Below, in pieces: positions 1 through 12,435 of a DNA stretch of 64,000 nt. Positions within the stretch are counted from its first letter, which is position 1, and every line of letters begins with the position of its first letter. The translations under genes were made by a program, and so were the position numbers. Under the pieces are notes generated by a model that was not told the DNA's origin, did not search any database, and worked only from the letters and a program-made list of their open reading frames with translations. This stretch comes from Carettochelys insculpta (lineage: Eukaryota > Chordata > Testudines > Carettochelyidae), in NCBI RefSeq assembly GCF_033958435.1, contig NC_134138.1, positions 187,895,298-187,959,297 on the forward strand. The letters run 5' to 3'.

Positions 1-17
1 ACCATTTGTTCTTTTGA

Positions 18-19
<2 letters not shown>

Positions 20-56
<37 letters not shown>
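20..56. repeat. (AAAG)n simple repeat
   Basis: About nine tandem GAAA/AAAG units lie near the left edge. This is an ordinary microsatellite. Confidence 0.9.
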
Positions 57-557
57 TTCTGTAAAACAGTAAGAAACCAATAAAAAAGGGATTCTACTGT
101 GTTTGTATACATTCTTTGTAGATTGCAACATGCATCTGTGACATTTACAAATCCATAAAAACAGAGAGAGCGCTCATGCCTGATAGTGAAGCTTTTTAAT
201 TACAAACAGGGCTTCTCCATGGTATTACAGAAGTATATAATAAAACATCAATCCAACATGTCTAGTTAGTTTTATGTCCAATTATGCAAGTAAGAAATCT
301 TGCTTGCAGTATGTGGCATAGAATTACAAAAACTTCTCTCACAACAACCATCAGGAATTAGTAGAACTTTGAGCATAATAAAGTTAACTATTGAAATGTT
401 TTTATGTGAACTTCTTAAACAAAACAGTATATTGTACTTCCTTTCCATAGTCCCAATACATATGCCTGAAAAGAGATCAACAACATCCAAATCTGTGTGT
501 TTCTCTGCACTAGATTTGTAATGTAAAGCTCACCCTACACCAAACATTTACTTAGAT

Positions 558-923
558 CAGTGGTTTTCAATCAGTGTGCCAGAAAACACTGGTGTGCCAG
601 GAGAACTGTCCAATTATGCCCTGAAATTTCATCAATCTCCACTCACCATGGCTCTTTGCAGAGCCACTGCAGGGGGAAGTTGATGACTCCATGCCAGCTG
701 GGACTCAAGCAGCAAGGCTGCCTGCTCCCAGCTGTGACAAGGTGAGAGGGTGGAAGCCTGTTGGAGCTGGTTTACAATTTAAATGCTGGGTCTTGGCTCC
801 AATGGCCTGGCTAGGAGAGGCAACTTTTATGAGCAATCAATTCAGCTGAAAAAAGTGGGTGTGTCGTGGAACTGTTTGTCTCATTGAAGTGTGCCATGTT
901 ACTGAAAAGGTTGGGAACCACTG
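558..923. mobile_element. hAT-like non-autonomous DNA transposon
   Basis: The ends are inverted: CAGTGGTTTTCAA on the left and TTGGGAACCACTG on the right, the CAGTGGTTCYCAA-type terminus common to hAT elements. The flanks ACTTAGAT (550-557) and CCTTAAAT (924-931) agree at 6 of 8 positions, as expected for an old 8-bp target duplication. No transposase coding remains. Confidence 0.7.
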
Positions 924-1004
924 CCTTAAATGACAATGAATTAAATGGAATGGCAAGGATGGAGGAATATGGAAAAAAATTCCATTTTCTGTTGTTTGGT
1001 AGGT

Positions 1005-1085
1005 GCGTAGTCTTATTCCCATTTTTCAGACAGGTAAACTGAGGCGTAGCACATTAAAGTCGCACATGGTTGATTCAGAAATCGA
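1005..1085. repeat. MIR-like SINE fragment
   Basis: CCCATTTTTCAGACAGGTAA followed by ACTGAGGC resembles the MIR core (ttttacagatgaggaaactgaggc). It is old and short. Confidence 0.45.
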
Positions 1086-1489
1086 ATCCATAGCCTGCAT
1101 TCTCAGTTACATTTCATAAAGTAAGAAGAAACAGCCACTTAAAGAATATACTTCCCTCAGAAACCTGAGATTTTATATGTAGGTAACTTGGAAAAGTCAG
1201 TGAAGAATTGTATGAAAGATACTTTCTTGCTCTGAAGGCCTGACATAGGACAAAAATTACTGTATGCTATAACATCATTGCTCTTCTCATATCTGAAGGA
1301 TGGAGCTCTATTTCGTGGTCTTCACTCATCACATGTCCCTGACTCTTAACTGAAGACAACAATACCTGATAGGAAATGAGAAACAGAACATGCATTAGAG
1401 ATTTTCTCTATGGATACGCCAGTAATGCACACTTGTGAGGAGAATTTTTGCCCATAAACAATAGGACGTTATGGTGGCTGAGTAGTATG

Positions 1490-2200
1490 GGCTACGTCTA
1501 CACGTGAAGCCTACATCGAAGTAGCTTATTTCGATGTAGTGACATCAAAATAGGCTATTTCGATGAATAACGTCTACACGTCCTCCAGGGCTGGCAACGT
1601 CGATGTTCAACATCGACGTTGCGCAGCACCACATCGAAATAGGCGCTGCAAAGGAACGTCTACACGCCAAAGTAGCACACATCGAAATAAGGGTGCCAGG
1701 AACAGCTGCAGACAGGGTCACAGGGCGGACCCAACAGCAAGCCGCTCCCTTAAAGGGCCCCTCCCAGACACACTTGCACTAAACAGCACAAGATCCACAG
1801 AGCCGACAACTGGTTGCAGACCCTGTGCATGCAGCATGGATCCCCAGCTGCAGCAGCAGCAGCCAGAAGACCTGGGCTAAGGGCTGCTGCACACGGTGAC
1901 CATAGAGCCCCGCAGGGGCTGGAGAGATAGCGTCTCTCAACCCCTCAGCTGATGGCCACCATGGCGGACCCCGCTATTTTGATGTTGCGGGACGCGGATC
2001 GGCTACATGTGCCCTACTTCGATGTTCAACTTCGAAGTAGGGCACTATTCCCATCCCCTCATGGGGTTAGCGGCTTCGACATCTCGCCGCCTAACGTCAA
2101 TGTTAACATCGAAATAGCGCCCAACACGTGTAGCCATGACGGGCGCTATTTCGAAGTTAGTGCCGCTACTTCGAAGTAGCGTGCACGTGTAGACACGGCT
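1490..2200 (+). mobile_element. Harbinger internal-deletion derivative, 711 bp
   Basis: The element starts GGCTACGTCTACACGTG and ends CACGTGTAGACACGGCT, with ATG directly duplicated at 1487-1489 and 2201-2203. The first part matches the 5' end of the 4 kb element at 12064, including the CTTAAAGGGCCCCTCCCAGA segment and the start of the transposase reading frame (ATGGATCCCCAGCTGCAG, 1837 onward). About 15 codons later it jumps to the sequence that in the long element lies near 15835 and continues to the 3' end. Subterminal regions are dense in CATCGAAATAG and TTCGAAGTAG. It cannot move without a transposase supplied elsewhere. Confidence 0.9.
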
Positions 2201-2904
2201 ATGGTGATACAAAGCAATACAACACATGTACTGCAGAATGATTTCTTGTAAATATTTCCACAGTAACTGTACTCGCCAGATTGTCTCAGTCATAAATCAC
2301 ACATAGGGAAAACTTGAAAGCTCAGACACTCTGCACCAAAGTTCTTTATGCCAAAGACTACTATGCAATGTTCCTCTCTCTGTTTCCCCACTCTCTTTGC
2401 GTTCTTCACAATATTTTTTCCCTTGTAAACTTCAATATTGATTTTATTTTATAAGTCATCCCTAGGATTTTTCTCATTTGGACAAAACATAAGATTAAGC
2501 TGTTCTCTGTGCACTGCCTAGAGCAACTTCCAGTCCTAGTATGTCATCCAGCAGCGCCGCTGCAGGATTCTTCCTCGGAGAACCCCAGAGAGCTTTCCAA
2601 TGCTATCTTGGCAAAAGGACAACTGGGAATTAAGCCACAATCAGCTCAGGCAGCCCTCTAGCTGTGTCCCTCACCCATTGTGCCATACTGGGCTCTTGTT
2701 TTCTCTCATTGAACTGTCTGTTCCATAAGAACTGTGTTTGATATGATCATTACACAGCTGTATGGAAACAGATGAATTCAGTGGGCTTAATTAGAATAAT
2801 ATTTTGCCCTTATGCCAGACACTTCCTCCAGGAAACTGAAAACATTTTATAACTGGGAGTTAGGAAAGCATCAGACATCCTTTTGAGGCCTGATAGAAAG
2901 TAAA

Positions 2905-3012
2905 TTTATATCCATTTTACAGGTAGGTCAACTGAGGCACTGATGGGTTATGGTCACACATGACTGAGTCAGATACAGAACCCACAGGTCTTACAATCAG
3001 TTACATTTAGCA
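2905..3012. repeat. MIR-like SINE fragment
   Basis: TCCATTTTACAGGTAGGTCA followed by ACTGAGGCACTGATGGGTTATGGTC resembles the MIR core and the following ggtcac segment. It is ancient and diverged. Confidence 0.55.
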
Positions 3013-3370
3013 AAATTAGAAGATGCAGATGTATCAAAAGAGGTAAGGAGTAGGTAGAAGTGTGGCCAGAGAGCACTGCAGTGCTGAGGTATTCCGTATA
3101 GGATCATGAGAAACAGTACCAGTTAGAGTAGCCTAGAGGTTGCTCTAATTATGGGGGGGGAACCCTTTTGCACATCCCAAGATATGGTAAGCATATATGT
3201 TCCTAAGCACAGGAATGAAATAACTGAGACTCAGATCCTTGGAGTCTTGACTCTGTCTCGTGTTCTAAACACTAGGCAACATTGTTTTCCTGCAGGGTAT
3301 CTACACCAGAGCCAATGCACTAAAAATATGAGAGTAGTCAAGACAGGACAAATGGTGGAAGTGCCTACCC

Positions 3371-3960
3371 AGTGTTTTTTTCTAGAAAAAAAGGTGCTGG
3401 AACTCAAACCCCAAACCATCTCCCCCAACCCCCAGGCTTAACCCTCCCTACCCCACAGCCCCAATCCGCCCCCCGCCTCTGACACCTCCGCGTAGCCCCA
3501 AACTATCTCCAGCCTTTAAATCCCATGGTGGCCTCAAACTGCTCCCCCACACCAAACCCAGGATTCACTTACCTTACCCAGGAGCTCCATGTACTGCTGC
3601 TCCTTCACTGTCTGCCATCTCCTCTTCTGCACAGCTGTGCACTCCCCGCAGCCTTTCGGCTCTTCCCACATACAGTGTGGCAGGAGCAGCTCCCTGACCT
3701 GCCGTGCTGAGGATCAGGACTCAATTTACTTGATTTAAAGTCCTGATCCCTCCTGCCAGCCACTAAACCAACTTAACTGAGTCCTTCTTTTCCATCGCAG
3801 CAGGCGGGGAGCCAGAGAAGGAGCAGCAGCAGGAGCCACAAGTGGTTCCTTGAAGAGTTATATGTGGCCCATACGTGTCCAGCCACCTTTCAAAATTGGC
3901 AGTGCCAGGAAAAAAGGTGTCGGAATGCATTTCCACTGTGTTCCATTGGGGAAAAAAAGC
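3371..3960. repeat. Dispersed repeat candidate, family unknown
   Basis: The two ends carry similar phrases (CTAGAAAAAAAGGTGCTGGAAC and CCAGGAAAAAAGGTGTCGGAA). Between them is unusually C-rich sequence with short direct repeats of GTCCTGATC-type near 3712 and 3742. It looks like an old transposon or a composite of two. No superfamily can be given by eye. Confidence 0.35.
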
Positions 3961-6900
3961 CCTGGGCATAACTTCTTGAGTATGTACCTAGTGTCTCAGA
4001 TAGGGTCTCAACTCAAAGAGGTGGTTGCATCCTGCTGTTCATGCCACTGGTTAGTACACTTCTATTTTCAGCATAGTAGTGCTACCAAAGCTACGATAGG
4101 TATGCCTGCTCAAGCTGGATTCACACCTCCCACTCCAGTGTAGACTTACCCTCAGAGACACATCTGGCAATAATACAAGTGTCTGCTCAGTCTCTAAGAA
4201 AATGGTGTGCCTGACTGATTCTTGAATGCAGTGTTAGTCTAGATAAGCAACACTGTAAATAAGACCAGAGCATCAAAGGGGAAAATATTCCACACGGCTT
4301 TATAGCCTTACCCACACTGCATTCTACTGTAGATGTAGAGTAATAATGATGCAATTCCCTCAGACTGCTTTCTTTCCAAAAAGCATAACATATGTTCCCT
4401 CAAGTATAACATTTTCCAGCTAGTAATTAAATGAGCAGTCAAGCAGGGCTCCTATATGTAAGCAGAACCATTGTTTATTAACCCTCTGGGGCCTTTTCCT
4501 GAGCACTGCTGAGGATGTGACGAGCCTATCAGGTACCGGGTTAATGCTATTGTCAGATGTGTCATGTTCGCCACATCTGCACTGTCCTATGGATCATACA
4601 TTAGGATATGCTACCACTGCTTAAATGACATTTGTTAAGAGCTGAGATGGACCCAAACCAAAACGTGAACTCCACATAACCTGTGCTCTTGACGAAAGTT
4701 TTGAATTTCTAATCCAGATCATGATCAGAATTTACAAGCTCAGGCCAGCCTCTAATATAATAACACTTGCACTGTAAATATAGTTGGTAAACATTAAATA
4801 AGACTATTTATTATCTAAAGCTTATCTAAATCTTTGTAATCTGGAAAAAATACTGATCTTATGCAAAGTTTATCCTGAAAATATTGCTTACTTCAACTTG
4901 ATCAAGCAATGAATGAGCATCCTGTGTCACTCATTATTCTATTCCATCTCAGGTGGTAACCGGCAAGCAAAAAATTAAACTTCAGAAACAGGGTTGAATT
5001 TAAATAAAAGGTTCTGCTGATGCTCTTCATGTGGGACATATTGATTCTTATTTTAATTTCAGCTAACGTTGGTGATTGGTGTCTTGAAGGCAGTCTCTTT
5101 TCAAACTCTTGTGCTAGAAATTATTGTTCTTATCCAGGTCCTTCTGACAGGATTCATCTAGCATCTGGGTCAATTTATGCATTTAGCCGACAAATGGGAT
5201 ACCAGAAACCCGATTTATGATTTTCACATTGCTTGTACAAGAATTGAGACTCGCATTTAGTTTCTTGTTAACTGAGCCAAATCAAAAGTTATTTCCACAG
5301 ATCAGACAGCATGACCAACCCGGTTCCTAGGTCAACCTAGGAATGACAAACAGGTCAACACAACCATGCAGGGAGGTGCTAGTCTTAAGAGCCCTTAACA
5401 TAGGATCCTGGGGGAAAAGGCCATTGTTTCAGTACTAGTAGTTTTTTATACAAAGTACAAAAATGTTTGCATCTCAGTTGCCTGTTTAAAGCAATGCTAA
5501 ATTGAGTGTTTTGTACAAAGAAATGTTAAAATGGGACTTAGTCTCCAAACTAAATCACTAGGAGGAACTTGTTTATGGGTCTTGTCTGATAGAACAGCAG
5601 TTCTGAGAATTATGAATGAGGCTGAAGGGCAGAAAAACTGCCAAGAGTCAGAAATAGATGGCTGAACACTTTAATTCAACTGTAGTCTATTTTCCTTTTA
5701 TTGGAAACATCTAGTCTTCAGGGAGTTCAGAGCAAGTCAGGGTTTTGAAGTGCTCTGTATGGAAAGATGAACTCTGCACATGAAAATTAAGGAAGAACAA
5801 GCAGCATTTTTCTAAGTGACTCTTACTGCAAAAACATTCAGTTCTGTTTCTTAATCAGGTACTTCTCTGCCTATCAGGGCCTCCCAGTCCTCCATCCCTT
5901 CACAGTGCATCAGTCATACGACACTATATGCCACTGCACCATGTAGATGAGGAAGCACTAAGTTCACCTTCTCAGGTTGAAAATTGCCCAGAAATGATGT
6001 GCCTTTCGTAATCAGAAGACAGAAATTATGTGCCTTCCGTTCCCTGGTCTCCCCATGCTCGGTTAAGTGTGTCTGCTTCATTTGTTACTGATAGACCCAC
6101 CTGTGCGCTGCACTATGAGCAGCAGAGAAAAATCATTCTATGATTAAATACACCTCCAGACAAATGGTTGTTTCTGTAACATAGCTTGAATTTTGGAGGT
6201 TTTCTTTTTCACAAAGTAATGTAGGGTAAAATTTTCCACCTTGGTCACCAACTGTAAACAGTGCAATAATTTTTAAAACTCTCTCATTTTGGACTTTTCA
6301 AGGATACACAACTAATGAGTGCTGTTAAGTATAAAAAATAAAACTCACTAAGGGGAAACCATGGGAAAACGTAAAGAGATTAAGCATTCTAGAATGAAAT
6401 GTACTTTTCTGTTCTCTTGCTGGCTCTTTACCTAACTTCGCAAGATCTTCATGAGGGGAGAAAATAAGGTGTGATGCAAGGGTCAGGTCACTTCTGATGT
6501 CTCACACAGGACAAGCCACAACTGAGGAAAGAGTATGGCAAAGAGACTTTGCATGAGATGACTTAAAAGAAGTCAGGAAGGGCCTGTCCCAGTGGAAGGT
6601 GAGATCATACCAGTGCTCACAGGGCCTGGTGCCTTTTTTCTTTGGAGAAGATGTTTCCAGTGCAGGAATATAAGTAAGGTTTAATGCATATGGAGCTTTC
6701 CCCTGCTCCCTCAGACTTCTTCTTTGGGCCTGTAATTTAATGTAACATGCAAACATTTGAGTTTCCAAACAGCAGATTACATCTCTGCAGTTAAGGCTGA
6801 ATTTTTGAAAATTCAAAAAAGGCTCATTCTAAACTCCTTATTTCTCTCGTAAGTGGAATACCAGATATCTTTTAAGTTTCTTGCAATATAAGGCTGCTCT

Positions 6901-8215
6901 CTGCTCTTGTGACAGGGCTTGCCATAGACATGCCACACTTTGGGCAGATTTAATTCTCAGCTATTTAACAGTAACTGAAATACTTATAACTCTTTCTGAA
7001 GGTCTAGTGCATGCTAATCCTTCCTGCCATGTCCTATTCTGCAAACATGTTGAGATACTACTAAAAAATGTTAGCGCAACAACTATGCAACGCCTGAGTT
7101 TTTAGAACAGCAACACCTGTCATATTTGCAGCAATCCTTATCTGAAGGGACCCAAAGGCAAGGTTTCACAAGAATGTTGCCCGACAATCTTATTTGTTTG
7201 GGATAGGGAGATACTGGTTAATTAGCACAAAATGTTATGCACAATGAAAATATTTCATCTTATTATTAAACAGCAGACATTACTCCAAGGAAACAATCAA
7301 CCAGTGAAACAAAAGGATGTTTCCACATGAAAGGACTTGAACGGCCTGTCTTACTACAAATACTGAGGGTTCACTCAGTGATACATCCCCTCAAAGAGTT
7401 TCTTTCCCAGCAAGAATCAATGCACTGGTTCTTTCTGCAAAATGTCAAGCAAACATCTCTGTGTTTAACTATTTTTTTTTATTTTAGGATGCTCTCGGTT
7501 TCTGTAAGATTACCCAAAAATTCATTTTGATTAGGACTAACGAATTGCGGTAGGTCAACTTTACAAAGACCGATGCACTCCAGAAAAACAAAAGTGGACC
7601 TCAAAGGACATAGAAGAGAGGCAAAGGAAGTTGCCTGGGTACAAGTGAATGGTCATGGGAAAACCTAAAGCATCTTTTTCTAAATAATATCACAAAATGA
7701 CTGGCAATGACTTCCCTGAGCACTGACAGAACTGGGGTAAGGACCTGAACGAACTGTTATTGAAATCAGTGAGTTTTTTTCCAGGTCCTATATCCTGAGA
7801 AATGAACAAATATTGGATCAAGGGCTTTGGTCCAAGGAAATTTCTCAAGTCCAACAGAGCGTGCTTTCTCAAAAAGTACTTCATGCCATTCAGATGCACA
7901 TAGTCCTCTGCAGCTGGCTGTTGCAGTTTATGGGAAGTAGAAGAAATGGTCTTTTGTGTGTCCTCCTGCACAAAGTTTGGCTGTGGTGGAAAGTTCTCAC
8001 TTGACAGGAACTGTGATACGAAAGGTCTAACATTAGCCGCAGGTGGACATGTTTATGCCTGCTTTTTAACACAAATTACAAACCACAATCACATATACCT
8101 ACAGTCACCTCACTCACAAAAGATAATCAAACCAGCACTAAAAATCACAGATGTTTATCATCCAACAGATGGTTACTCTACTTCTGAAGTAGTAGGATTT
8201 CGTAGTCTGAGACAT

Positions 8216-8233
8216 GCCACTAGAGGGCGACAT
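8216..8233 (+). promoter_or_regulatory. CTCF-like core motif
   Basis: GCCACTAGAGGGCGACAT fits the vertebrate CTCF core (CCASYAGRKGGCR) at nearly every informative base. Binding is not demonstrated. It is a sequence match only. Confidence 0.4.
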
Positions 8234-8554
8234 GGACACATGCATGAGGTCAGTCCCATGCTTTCCAGTGGCTCTATCTCCCCTGCCTCTGTTAGTATGT
8301 CAGTTACACCCCTGCCCCAACTAGCATTTTTAGCGGTACTTATGAGGTTGCTTAATAAGCAATCTCCCACTGGACTAAACTTTAGACAGCACAGATCAGC
8401 TGTTTACAAGACAGCATTTGAACCCCCAGGATCACTTGGACTACCAAGTCTTCTGTCATACATTTCTGGGCTTAACAAAGCTCTGGTCTCTGCTGGACAG
8501 AGTTGAACCACAGAAAGTGAAAAATATTTCACTCAGTTTACAAATCTGACTATA

Positions 8555-8724
8555 AAAAAAAACAAACAAGCAGTCATGTAGCACTTTAAAGATCTGAAGA
8601 AGTGGATCTGCCCCACGAAAGCTCATCACCTAATAAATTATTTTGTTAGTCTTTAAAGTGCTACATAACTGCTGGTTTGTTCTGTTAGGATACAGACTAA
8701 CAGGGCTACCTCTCTGTCACTCAG
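8555..8724 (+). mobile_element. Penelope-like element tail, inverted-twin form
   Basis: It contains the PLE tail ATCTGAAGAAGTGGATCTGC...CACGAAAGCTCATC, then GTTAGTCTTTAAAGTGCTAC and a terminal GACTAACAGGGCTACCTCTC. Its left 40 bases (GTAGCACTTTAAAG) are the reverse complement of the right part, so the copy folds back on itself. TCTGACTATA (8545-8554) and TCTGATTATA (8725-8734) are a likely target duplication with one mismatch. CTGAAGA is at 8594-8600 and GAAA at 8617-8620. Confidence 0.8.
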
Positions 8725-9184
8725 TCTGATTATAGGTCTCAAGCTGTCTATCAATGCTTCACTAATGAACTATCTCATGGGTTGGAATCTCTAGCCAGAT
8801 TATTTGAAAAAATGAGGAAAAGTAGCTTCTCCCTGAGTCTTCAACTAGAGACTGTTCAGAGTTGATAGAGCAATGAGGGTATGCAAATGATTGGTCATTT
8901 ACTGATTTCTGTATGACATGAGATGAGGGGGAGGGCTGAAAGTGTGACCTTTCTTTCTTATTTCACTCTGCCTAGGTGGACTTGCAGCACTCCTGGTCTA
9001 GAGCTTGCAAGTTAAATTGATTTATAATTCTGGCATTGCTCCTAACTTGATATCTGTCCATACACAAAAACCCTTAATATGTGAGCCATGGGGCTTTTTA
9101 ACTAGGACTGGCTGACCTGTCAGGGGGCACAAGGTACAGCGTGATCTGGCACAGCGGAGTCATCTGCTAATGCAATCATTCTGT

Positions 9185-9510
9185 AGCTCACACAGGGGCT
9201 CTGACCACACTAGCCCCTCCTTTCAGAGGGGCTATAGTAATGTGGCACTTCAGAATATGCTAATGAGGTGCTGCCATGAATATGCAGCACCTCATTAGCA
9301 TAATGTGGCCGCAAGCGTTTCAAAACTGCCAGTTTTGAAATGCATGCTGCCCGTGTAGCCCAGAGGCCTTTTGAAATGGCTCCCTGATTTTGAAAGCCCC
9401 TTCTTCCCCTCTGGTTTTGGGAAGAAGGGGCTTTTGAAATCAGGGGGTCATTTCGAAAGGCCCCCAGCTACACAGGCAGCACACGTTTTGAAATGCATTT
9501 TGAAAGCTAT
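9185..9510. mobile_element. Foldback MITE with two hairpins
   Basis: One hairpin is centred near 9275 (GCTAATGAGGTGCTGC against GCAGCACCTCATTAGC). A second, longer one is centred near 9415, running from AACTGCCAGTTTTGAAATGC through AAAGCCCCTTCTTCCC to its reverse complement ending near 9500. It is non-coding. The left boundary is uncertain. Confidence 0.6.
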
Positions 9511-9520
9511 TTCAAAATAC

Positions 9521-10193
9521 AGCGTCTACACACATAGAGCCTATTTTGAAAAAGAGCCATTGGAAGCACTATGGATTATTTCAAAGTGGGCTCTACTACC
9601 TGTTTTAACGGTACTTATTTCAAAATAGCTATTTCGAAATAGGTGCTGTTCCTTGTATAATGAGGTTTACCAATTTCAAAATAAGCCAACCGCTATTTTG
9701 AAATTATTTCAAAATAGTAGATGTGTTGTATACACACTAGGGCTGTGTCTACACTTGCATTCTTCTTTCGAAAGACACATGCTAATGAGGGAAATTGAAA
9801 ATGCAAATGAGGTGCGGATTTACATATCTGGCATCCATTTGCATATTATTTACAGGAAGAAAAGCAGTGGAGATGCAGCTCTTTCGAAAGTAAACCCCAT
9901 ATTCAAAAGAACCCTTCTTCCTGAAACCAGATGGGAAGAAGGGTTCTTTTGAAGATGGGGTTTGCTTTCAAAAGAGTCACATCTACACTGCTTTTCTTTC
10001 TCAAAAGAAGCTCTTTCAAAAGAATATGCAAACGGGGAGCCAGATATGTAAATCTGCACCTCATTTGCATTTTCTATTTCCCTCATTTGCACGCTTCTTT
10101 CAAAAAAGAAATATAAGTGTAGACACAGACTACGACAGTTATTTCAACATAATGGCTGTTAGTTTGAAATAACTTTGCTATGTAGACCTACCT
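9521..10193. mobile_element. Old non-autonomous DNA element split by a MITE
   Basis: The left end AGCGTCTACACACATAGAGC and the right end TTTGCTATGTAGACCTACC are inverted relatives, each followed inward by a GAAATAA/TTTCAAA-rich tract. The same family recurs at 30660-34654. A 390-bp MITE (9741-10130) has landed inside it. Confidence 0.6.
9741..10130. mobile_element. Foldback MITE with GGCTGTGTCTACACTT ends
   Basis: The element is a near-complete palindrome centred near 9935 (AACCCTTCTTCCTGAAACCA against GGGAAGAAGGGTTCTTTT). Termini are GGCTGTGTCTACACTT and AAGTGTAGACACAGAC. Flanks TAG and TAC suggest a 3-bp target duplication with one change. It carries several ATGCAAAT-type octamers, for example GAAAATGCAAATGAGG near 9798. 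Confidence 0.8.
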
Positions 10194-10204
10194 ATATTCT
10201 TTCA

Positions 10205-10401
10205 GGCTGTGGCCACACTTGGTCAAAATTTCGAAATGGCTGTGCTAATGGCCAAATTGGAAATACTAATGAGGCACTGAAATGAACATTTGGTGCCTCA
10301 TTAGCATGCTGCCAGCTGCCGCAGTTCAAAATCCCTGCACATTTTGAAATCCCTTATTCCTATCAGCCATTTCGAAATTTTGGCCAAGTGTGGCCACAGC
10401 C
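10205..10401. mobile_element. Short MITE with GGCTGTGGCCACACTTGG ends
   Basis: The 197-bp element has inverted ends GGCTGTGGCCACACTTGGTC and CCAAGTGTGGCCACAGCC, with an inner AAAATTTCGAAATGGC repeat. The 3-bp flanks do not match (TCA and ATA), so the target duplication is decayed or the edge is off. Confidence 0.7.
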
Positions 10402-12341
10402 ATACATTGTGGCTACACTCACTCAAGTGGAGTTAACTTTAGAGAAACTCTTCAGTGAAGACAGATATTTAGTTATCTTCCCACAACTAAGTCTTACGTA
10501 AACATGGTTTGGTTCCAATTATGTATATTGCATGGCCTGTTTGGGGCTTTTGTTATGCTTTCTTACAAAATTTCAATTCACCCTTTACCATTTTTATGCT
10601 AATAATTTACAGATTTAGTTTAGAGTTATTTATAAAATAAACAGTTTGCACTTTTTATCTTCATATTTGTACCTAGAATTCATGTTGACACGAACCTTTT
10701 AATTTCCTAGTTGATTGTATCTCCTTCCAGCTTGTCATCTTTAATTTTAATGCTGCTGAAACCTGAAGACCGTGCATCAATTCCCATCACTCCAATTGTC
10801 CATCAGTCTAAGTATTAAAAATTATGCATTTAAAAAACAGTGTCATTAGTAATCAAATTCAACAACTCTGTCCTATCGACCCTGGATTTTTCCTAACAAA
10901 AGAAAAGAAGAGAAAGAATAAAGTGTTACTGAAAAGCATTGCTCAAGGCGCAAATATACACATAAGATAGGATTTTAAAACAGGCAAATTAGTGTAAACA
11001 CATAAGAATATGTCAACTGTCAGAACAGTGACTTTCAGTTCTGCATATCTTGGTTTCAACTGGTTTTAGACTGCAAGTGAAAATTAATTTAGTCAGTCTC
11101 CAAACTCAAAACTAGAAAGCAAATTTTAAATGTATTTTAAATGTCATTATTTTAATGATACTTTCTATAATTTGAGAGATCTAATTCATGATTTTGAATG
11201 CTTGCAGGTAGTAGTGCAGTCTATTATGCTCTTATTTAACGTGAGCATGTACTTAACTCCCATGGAAGACAACAGGACTAAAGCATGTACCTGAACTACT
11301 TTGCAAAATTGTAGCCTTAGCAAAGGTGATAGTGGATAACTCCCTCCCTTTGCTTTCCAGCCTTTTAATACTGTTAAGCAATACAATATGATATATTTTC
11401 TCCTTATGTCACAGCATTTTTAAAATGGAGTACTTAAAATATGTTGTGATAGGAAATATTTCAATAATATTCATAGAGTGCTTTAAAATCCTTTTGCTTG
11501 TGTTTTTTGAAGGCACTAGCAGAAATAAGGACAAACTCAATAAATTCCTTCAGACATAATCTTTTTCATTAAATGAATAATAGAACCCTTAGGTATGTGC
11601 AACAAACACTGAAGCACTCCTTATTTGGGGTTTTATAAAATGATTACAAAACAATAATAAAATAGCACTATGTGTCTGTTATTTAATATAGGCGCACAGG
11701 GATCCTTTAAAACATATAAAGAAAAAAAAAGACTAGCACTATTAAAAAAACACACAAAGCCCTAACCTACTCTGTTCTTGTTTTAAAGTTAACAGGGAGA
11801 AAATGGTGCCCTGCAAGACATACAATAAGGCTAGTGTCTGCCTTTTTGATTCATTTTAATTTTGTTTTAAGAGCAGCAATAAACAGGCCAAATGACATGT
11901 GTACACTAAAACCTCCTAATTTTGTATTTATTTAAAATCTATTTACAATTGTGTTGCCTGGACTTCAGTTCAGGGCAACTGAATATCCCACTATGGGATC
12001 TCCATTGCCTGTCAATTGGACATATTCAAGAGAAAGGGGAAGGGGCAAATTTAACAGCATTCAGGCTACGTCTACACTAGGACACTACATCAAAGTAGTC
12101 TATTTCAAAGTAGCAACATCGAAATAGGCTACTTCAACGTGTATCATCCACACAACCTCCAGGGCTGGTGCCGTCGATGTTCGACGTCAAAGTAGCGACA
12201 GGGAACGTCGAAAGGAGCCACCGCCGAAGGAAACGCGGAGCGTCCACACACACAAGCGCTCCTTGTCAAAATAAGGAGCTAGGAAAGCCTGTGGACAGGG
12301 TCACAGGCTGGACTAGCCCTTCCAGGTCAACAGCAAGCCTC

Positions 12342-12362
12342 TCCTTTAAAGGGCTCCTCCCA
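12342..12362 (+). promoter_or_regulatory. Candidate core promoter of the Harbinger transposase
   Basis: TCCTTTAAAGGGCTCCTCCC lies about 85 bp before the transposase ATG. The same CTTAAAGGGCCCCTCCCAGA block is kept in all four deletion derivatives. It could be a TATA-like element. That role is inferred from position and conservation only. Confidence 0.35.
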
Positions 12363-12435
12363 GACACACCCGGCTTGCACAGCACGAAGTCTGCAGAGAT
12401 CTAGCCACACTCTCGCAGACCGACGCACAGCAGCC

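Noticed and set aside
1563..1880. A 105-codon open frame (MNNVYTSSRAGNVDV...) repeated in several places in the window
   Set aside because: It recurs only inside the Harbinger derivatives (also at 28202, 42340 and 51793), crosses the terminal repeat region and is read through by the real transposase start in another frame. It is a by-product of repeat sequence.
7946..8506. A 186-codon plus-strand open frame
   Set aside because: No family motif. It spans a CTCF-like motif and intron-like sequence. Not supported.
8555..8724. Perfect 14-bp pairing of GTAGCACTTTAAAG with CTTTAAAGTGCTAC taken as hammerhead stem I
   Set aside because: Comparison with the other PLE copies shows that this arm is the inverted twin copy, not part of the ribozyme fold. 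The hammerhead case rests on the CTGANGA/GAAA boxes instead.
9185..10401. A CRISPR-like array of repeated hairpins
   Set aside because: The repeats are inverted, of differing length and belong to separate MITEs. There are no evenly spaced direct repeats, and the genome is vertebrate.
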